Shown here: positions 61,356-64,000 of the stretch, in pieces | Numbering within the stretch: position 1 is the first letter of the stretch | Layout of the letters: the number at the start of each line of letters is the position of its first letter | Assembly (NCBI RefSeq): GCF_014764445.1 | Contig: NZ_CP061721.1 | Location: 1,364,001 to 1,428,000, forward strand | DNA length: 64,000 nucleotides | From: Pseudarthrobacter sp. BIM B-2242 | Lineage (GTDB): Bacteria > Actinomycetota > Actinomycetes > Actinomycetales > Micrococcaceae | Direction: 5' to 3' | Notes under the pieces: generated by a model | Seen by the model: the letters and a program-made list of their open reading frames with translations, nothing else | What the model was told of the DNA's origin: nothing | The model's database searches: none | Program-made: the position numbers and the translations under genes

Positions 61356-62750
61356 ATGTCCGCAGGCGGCGAACCCTATTCGGAAGCATTGTCGGCCGCG
61401 GCCCGTCGGGCGGCCGAGTGGTTGGAGAGCATACCCGCGCGGCATGTGGGGCCGGCCCAGAGCGCCCGGGACCTCGCAGCAGCCTTCGGCGGTCCCCTCC
61501 CTTCCCGGGGCCTTCCTGCCGCTGACGTCGTGGAGTACCTGGCGGACAAGGCCGAACCCGGGCTGATGGCCATGCCCTCCGGTCGGTTCTTCGGCTGGGT
61601 CATCGGCGGAACGCTGCCTGCCGCCCTGGCCGCCGACTGGCTGGTCAGCGCGTGGGACCAGAACGCGGTGCTCCGGGTCTCGGCACCCGCCATGGCGGCC
61701 ATCGAGGACGCTGCGGGCCGCTGGCTGGTGGACCTCCTGGGCCTCCCGGACGGATCCGACGTCGGCTTTGTCACCGGAGCCACGATGGCCAACTTCGCCG
61801 GCTTGGCTGCCGCGCGCTGGAGCCTCCTCACGGGCGCCGGCTGGGACCTGGAACGCGACGGGCTCTTCGGCGCACCGCGCCTCCGCTGCCTCGTAGGCCA
61901 GGAACGGCACGACTCGGTTGACCTCGCCCTGCGGTACCTGGGGCTGGGGCGGCCGGCTGTTGTGCCCTCCGACAGGCAAGGCAGGATTGTGCCAGGCGGG
62001 CTCGACCGGCAACTGTCAGCAGGCTCCGGTCCGGTCCTCGTCTGCCTGCAGGCGGGGAACCTGCATTCGGGGGCCTTTGATCCCTTCATCGAAGCCGTCG
62101 GCGTCGCGAAGGCACACGGTGCCTGGGTCCACGTGGACGGAGCGTTCGGGCTGTGGGCAGCCGCCGTGCCCGAACTTGCTGCGCTCACTGCCGGGATGGA
62201 CCTGGCGGACTCGTGGGCCAGCGACGCGCATAAGACCCTCAATGTCCCCTATGACTGCGGCATAGCCGTTGTCAGGGACGCCGCCGCCCTGCGCTCCGCC
62301 ATGGGCGTGCATGCCAGCTACCTGATCCAGGCCGCCGACGGTGCTGCCGACCCGCTGGAAAAAGTGCCCGAGCTCTCACGCCGGGCCCGGGGCGTGCCGG
62401 TCTGGGCAGCGCTGCGATCATTGGGCCGGGAGGGTGTGGCGCACCAGGTCCGCGGGCTGGTGCTGCGCGCCGGTCAGCTGGCGGAGCAGCTGGCTGCGCT
62501 TGAGGGCATCGAGGTACTCAACGAGGTCGGCTACACCCAGGTGTCGCTCGCCTTCGGCGATGATGCCACCACACGCGCCGTCACGGCGAAGGTCATTGAG
62601 GACGGCAAGGTCTGGATGTCCGGTTCGCGCTGGCAGGGCCGGGACGTCCTGCGCGTCTCGGTCAGCAACTGGAGCACTGATGCGGACGACGTCGGGACGG
62701 CCGTCGAGGCGGTCCGCTCGGCTTTCGCAGCAGTCAGGGCCGCGGGCTGA
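61356..62750 (+). CDS. PLP-dependent amino-acid decarboxylase (group II)
   Basis: The 464-residue protein is a group II decarboxylase: VTGATMANFAGLAAAR holds the cofactor phosphate, HVDGAFG (Asp261) pairs with the pyridine nitrogen and SDAHKTLNVPYDCG has the Schiff-base Lys293. It is related to the aromatic-L-amino-acid and glutamate/aspartate decarboxylases, but the substrate cannot be read from sequence. It is followed by convergent genes, with its stop overlapping the phosphotransferase gene by 17 nt. Confidence 0.88.
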   Translation: MSAGGEPYSEALSAAARRAAEWLESIPARHVGPAQSARDLAAAFGGPLPSRGLPAADVVEYLADKAEPGLMAMPSGRFFGWVIGGTLPAALAADWLVSAWDQNAVLRVSAPAMAAIEDAAGRWLVDLLGLPDGSDVGFVTGATMANFAGLAAARWSLLTGAGWDLERDGLFGAPRLRCLVGQERHDSVDLALRYLGLGRPAVVPSDRQGRIVPGGLDRQLSAGSGPVLVCLQAGNLHSGAFDPFIEAVGVAKAHGAWVHVDGAFGLWAAAVPELAALTAGMDLADSWASDAHKTLNVPYDCGIAVVRDAAALRSAMGVHASYLIQAADGAADPLEKVPELSRRARGVPVWAALRSLGREGVAHQVRGLVLRAGQLAEQLAALEGIEVLNEVGYTQVSLAFGDDATTRAVTAKVIEDGKVWMSGSRWQGRDVLRVSVSNWSTDADDVGTAVEAVRSAFAAVRAAG

Positions 62751-63798
62751 CGCTCCCACCGGACGCCGCCGACGGCTCGGGCAAATCGTGCGCTGCGGGA
62801 AGGCCGTCCAGGGTTCGCCCGGCCAGCGTGCTGGCCACCCACAGCGAGCGTTGCATATCCCCGCGATGGCCTGGCCGGGAGGCGTACCAGAGCGCGTTCT
62901 CCACTTCCCGGGCCACCGCCCACTGGCGGGCGGCGTCCGCATCCAAGCCTGCGGCGGCGCTGAAGTCCAGGCACCGTTGGTTCAGCCCTGCAGCGGGATC
63001 GCTCCGCGGCAGGTCGCCCAGGCGGTTCCACAGCAACGGGGCCACCGCGAATTCGGGTTCGCCGATCATGGGCTGCGGGTCAATTGCCACGTAGCTCAAG
63101 CCGGCAGACCCGCCGGCGCCGTCAGCAGCGGATGCCCGGGGCCGGGCCAGGATATTCATAAAGTGGAAGTCGGTGTGCACCAGGACGTCCCGGCCCGAGC
63201 GGCGGCCCACTGCCCCGCGGGTCTGGCAGACCTCCAGTGCGGCCTCGAGCAGCCATCGCGGGAATGGCCTGCCCTGCTGTTCCCAGTCGGCGGGCAGGTC
63301 ATCGCTCCACTGTTCTGCCCGCCCCGCGATGTGGTCGAACTCCTGCCAGGCGGGCCGGTGGTCGGGCACCAGGCTGAGCTGCCGCACGAGGCTGCCCCAT
63401 ACAGCCGCCGCTTCGTCCATTTGCACCGTCTGGAGCGAGGAGCCGGCATCCAGCCGCTCGAGCAGCATGGCGCACGTTCCGGCGTCGGCATCCAGCATGC
63501 GGACGGCGCCGGCTCCGCCCCACAGGGCAAGCGCATGGCGTTCCAGCCGGGCCTCGTCGTGGGGAAAGGCAACCTTGAGGGCCGCCGGGCTCCCGTCCGG
63601 AAGCCGGACAGGGATCACAACGCCGCCGTGGCCATGCCACGGGGATGCTCCCGCAGGCAGGTCCGCAGTTAGATCCCAATGCTCCAGCCGCCCCTGGATC
63701 AGTCCGGGGAGGGAGCCCAGCCACGCCCGTCCTGCGCTGTCGTGGCTGTACCGCACGCTGAGGGCCGGCGGGATCAGGACAGTGCTTCGGACGCTCAC
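62734..63798 (-). CDS. APH(6)/hydroxyurea-type phosphotransferase
   Basis: From GTG 63798 the protein has 354 residues. It shows the APH fold of the PF04655 family: PAALKVAFPHDEARLERHALALW (ATP Lys), DVLVHTDFHFMNIL (HxDxxxxN catalytic loop) and AIDPQPMIGEPEFAVAPLLWNR, typical of streptomycin 6-phosphotransferase and hydroxyurea-resistance proteins. Chromosomal relatives occur in many soil actinobacteria and need not cause clinical resistance. It overlaps the PLP decarboxylase by 17 nt at the 3' end and is 7 nt downstream of the VIT gene, as an operon. Confidence 0.88.
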   Translation of the reverse strand: MSVRSTVLIPPALSVRYSHDSAGRAWLGSLPGLIQGRLEHWDLTADLPAGASPWHGHGGVVIPVRLPDGSPAALKVAFPHDEARLERHALALWGGAGAVRMLDADAGTCAMLLERLDAGSSLQTVQMDEAAAVWGSLVRQLSLVPDHRPAWQEFDHIAGRAEQWSDDLPADWEQQGRPFPRWLLEAALEVCQTRGAVGRRSGRDVLVHTDFHFMNILARPRASAADGAGGSAGLSYVAIDPQPMIGEPEFAVAPLLWNRLGDLPRSDPAAGLNQRCLDFSAAAGLDADAARQWAVAREVENALWYASRPGHRGDMQRSLWVASTLAGRTLDGLPAAHDLPEPSAASGGSVSPRP

Positions 63799-63805
63799 GG
63801 GAGGC

Positions 63806-64000
63806 TCACAGGACGCCGCTTGCCCCGAGCAGATTACCGATGGAGAACGTGGCAACCAGGGCCAAGGCGCCGCCCACCACCACCCTGACAGCGGCCCGCC
63901 ACTTCGACCCGCCGCCGATCCAGGCGCCAAGCGCCCCCGTGGCGGCAAGGGCCACCAGGACGGCGGCGAAGGTGAGCGGGACCCTGATGTCCGCGGGCGG
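63806..64000 (-). CDS. VIT-family (VIT1/CCC1) membrane transporter, C-terminal part
   Basis: The last 64 codons of a gene running off the right edge: PPADIRVPLTFAAVLVALAATGALGAWIGGG, then AAVRVVVGGALALVATFSIGNLLGASGVL and a stop at 63806-63808. The final two helices and the VRVVVGGALA stretch match the C-terminus of VIT1/CCC1-type iron/manganese transporters. Only the end is visible, so substrate is family-based. It is followed 7 nt later by the phosphotransferase gene. Confidence 0.72.
   Translation of the reverse strand, partial: PPADIRVPLTFAAVLVALAATGALGAWIGGGSKWRAAVRVVVGGALALVATFSIGNLLGASGVL

Noticed and set aside
62734-63798. Acquired antibiotic-resistance gene
   Set aside because: Although an APH(6)/hur-family gene, it is surrounded by chromosomal genes with no mobile element and looks ancestral.

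Overview
The window is a GC-rich, gene-dense stretch of actinobacterial chromosome, most likely from the Arthrobacter/Pseudarthrobacter group (Micrococcaceae). This is inferred from gene content, the style of the proteins, many GTG starts, short -10-like TANNNT boxes placed 5-8 nt before start codons (probable leaderless mRNAs), and a leucine-catabolism cluster ordered much as in Mycobacterium. Both edges cut genes: a winged-helix protein on the left and a VIT-family transporter on the right. No phage, insertion sequence, CRISPR array or rRNA operon was found.

Layout. 1-7 kb: winged-helix protein, two divergent esterases, S4 RNA-binding protein, DMT exporter, glycyl-tRNA synthetase, GNAT protein, alpha/beta hydrolase. 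7-13 kb: YibE/F membrane protein, then dusB, dgt and dnaG in one direction. 13-19.6 kb: two tandem tRNA-Asn genes, a small unknown protein, an MFS exporter coupled to a 59-residue membrane protein, a holin-like protein, a CDP-alcohol phosphatidyltransferase coupled to a DMT transporter, a GT4 glycosyltransferase and a CAT-anticodon tRNA. 19.6-24.3 kb: a large UPF1-like helicase with a C-terminal nuclease-like domain (candidate accessory or defence gene), an acyl-CoA dehydrogenase and a secreted LytM peptidase. 24.4-29.7 kb: the conserved rpsB-tsf-pyrH-frr-cdsA block, then a DivIVA-like protein.

29.7-35.8 kb: a LytS/LytTR two-component system lies between two sodium/solute symporters, each paired with a small DUF485-type protein. 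This suggests control of uptake of acetate, pyruvate or a similar small carboxylate. 35.8-49.7 kb: a membrane-anchored lipoprotein-like unknown, an Lrp regulator divergent from bkdABC (branched-chain keto-acid dehydrogenase E1alpha, E1beta, E2), a TetR regulator divergent from a seven-gene operon (acyl-CoA carboxylase beta and alpha, acyl-CoA dehydrogenase, CoA-transferase A and B, MaoC hydratase, CitE-like lyase). Together these should take leucine-derived keto acid through isovaleryl-CoA and methylcrotonyl-CoA to acetyl-CoA and acetoacetate.

49.7-64 kb: lipase-maturation-factor-like protein, dxr, M50 site-2 protease, membrane protein, SatD-like regulator with a strong palindromic operator, a frameshifted membrane-protein gene, YciI, ispG, GNAT, proS, TSUP exporter, PLP decarboxylase, an APH(6)/hydroxyurea-type phosphotransferase and the VIT fragment. 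dxr and ispG are two steps of the MEP isoprenoid pathway.

The most distinctive signals lie between genes: a shared inverted-repeat operator (AGTTAC-type arms, 4-nt spacer) at an esterase and an acyl-CoA dehydrogenase gene, with weaker relatives at the leucine operon; two Crp/GlxR-like sites at carbon-catabolism promoters; a direct repeat that could be a LytTR operator; the 22-bp palindrome at satD; and an apparent one-base frameshift downstream of satD.
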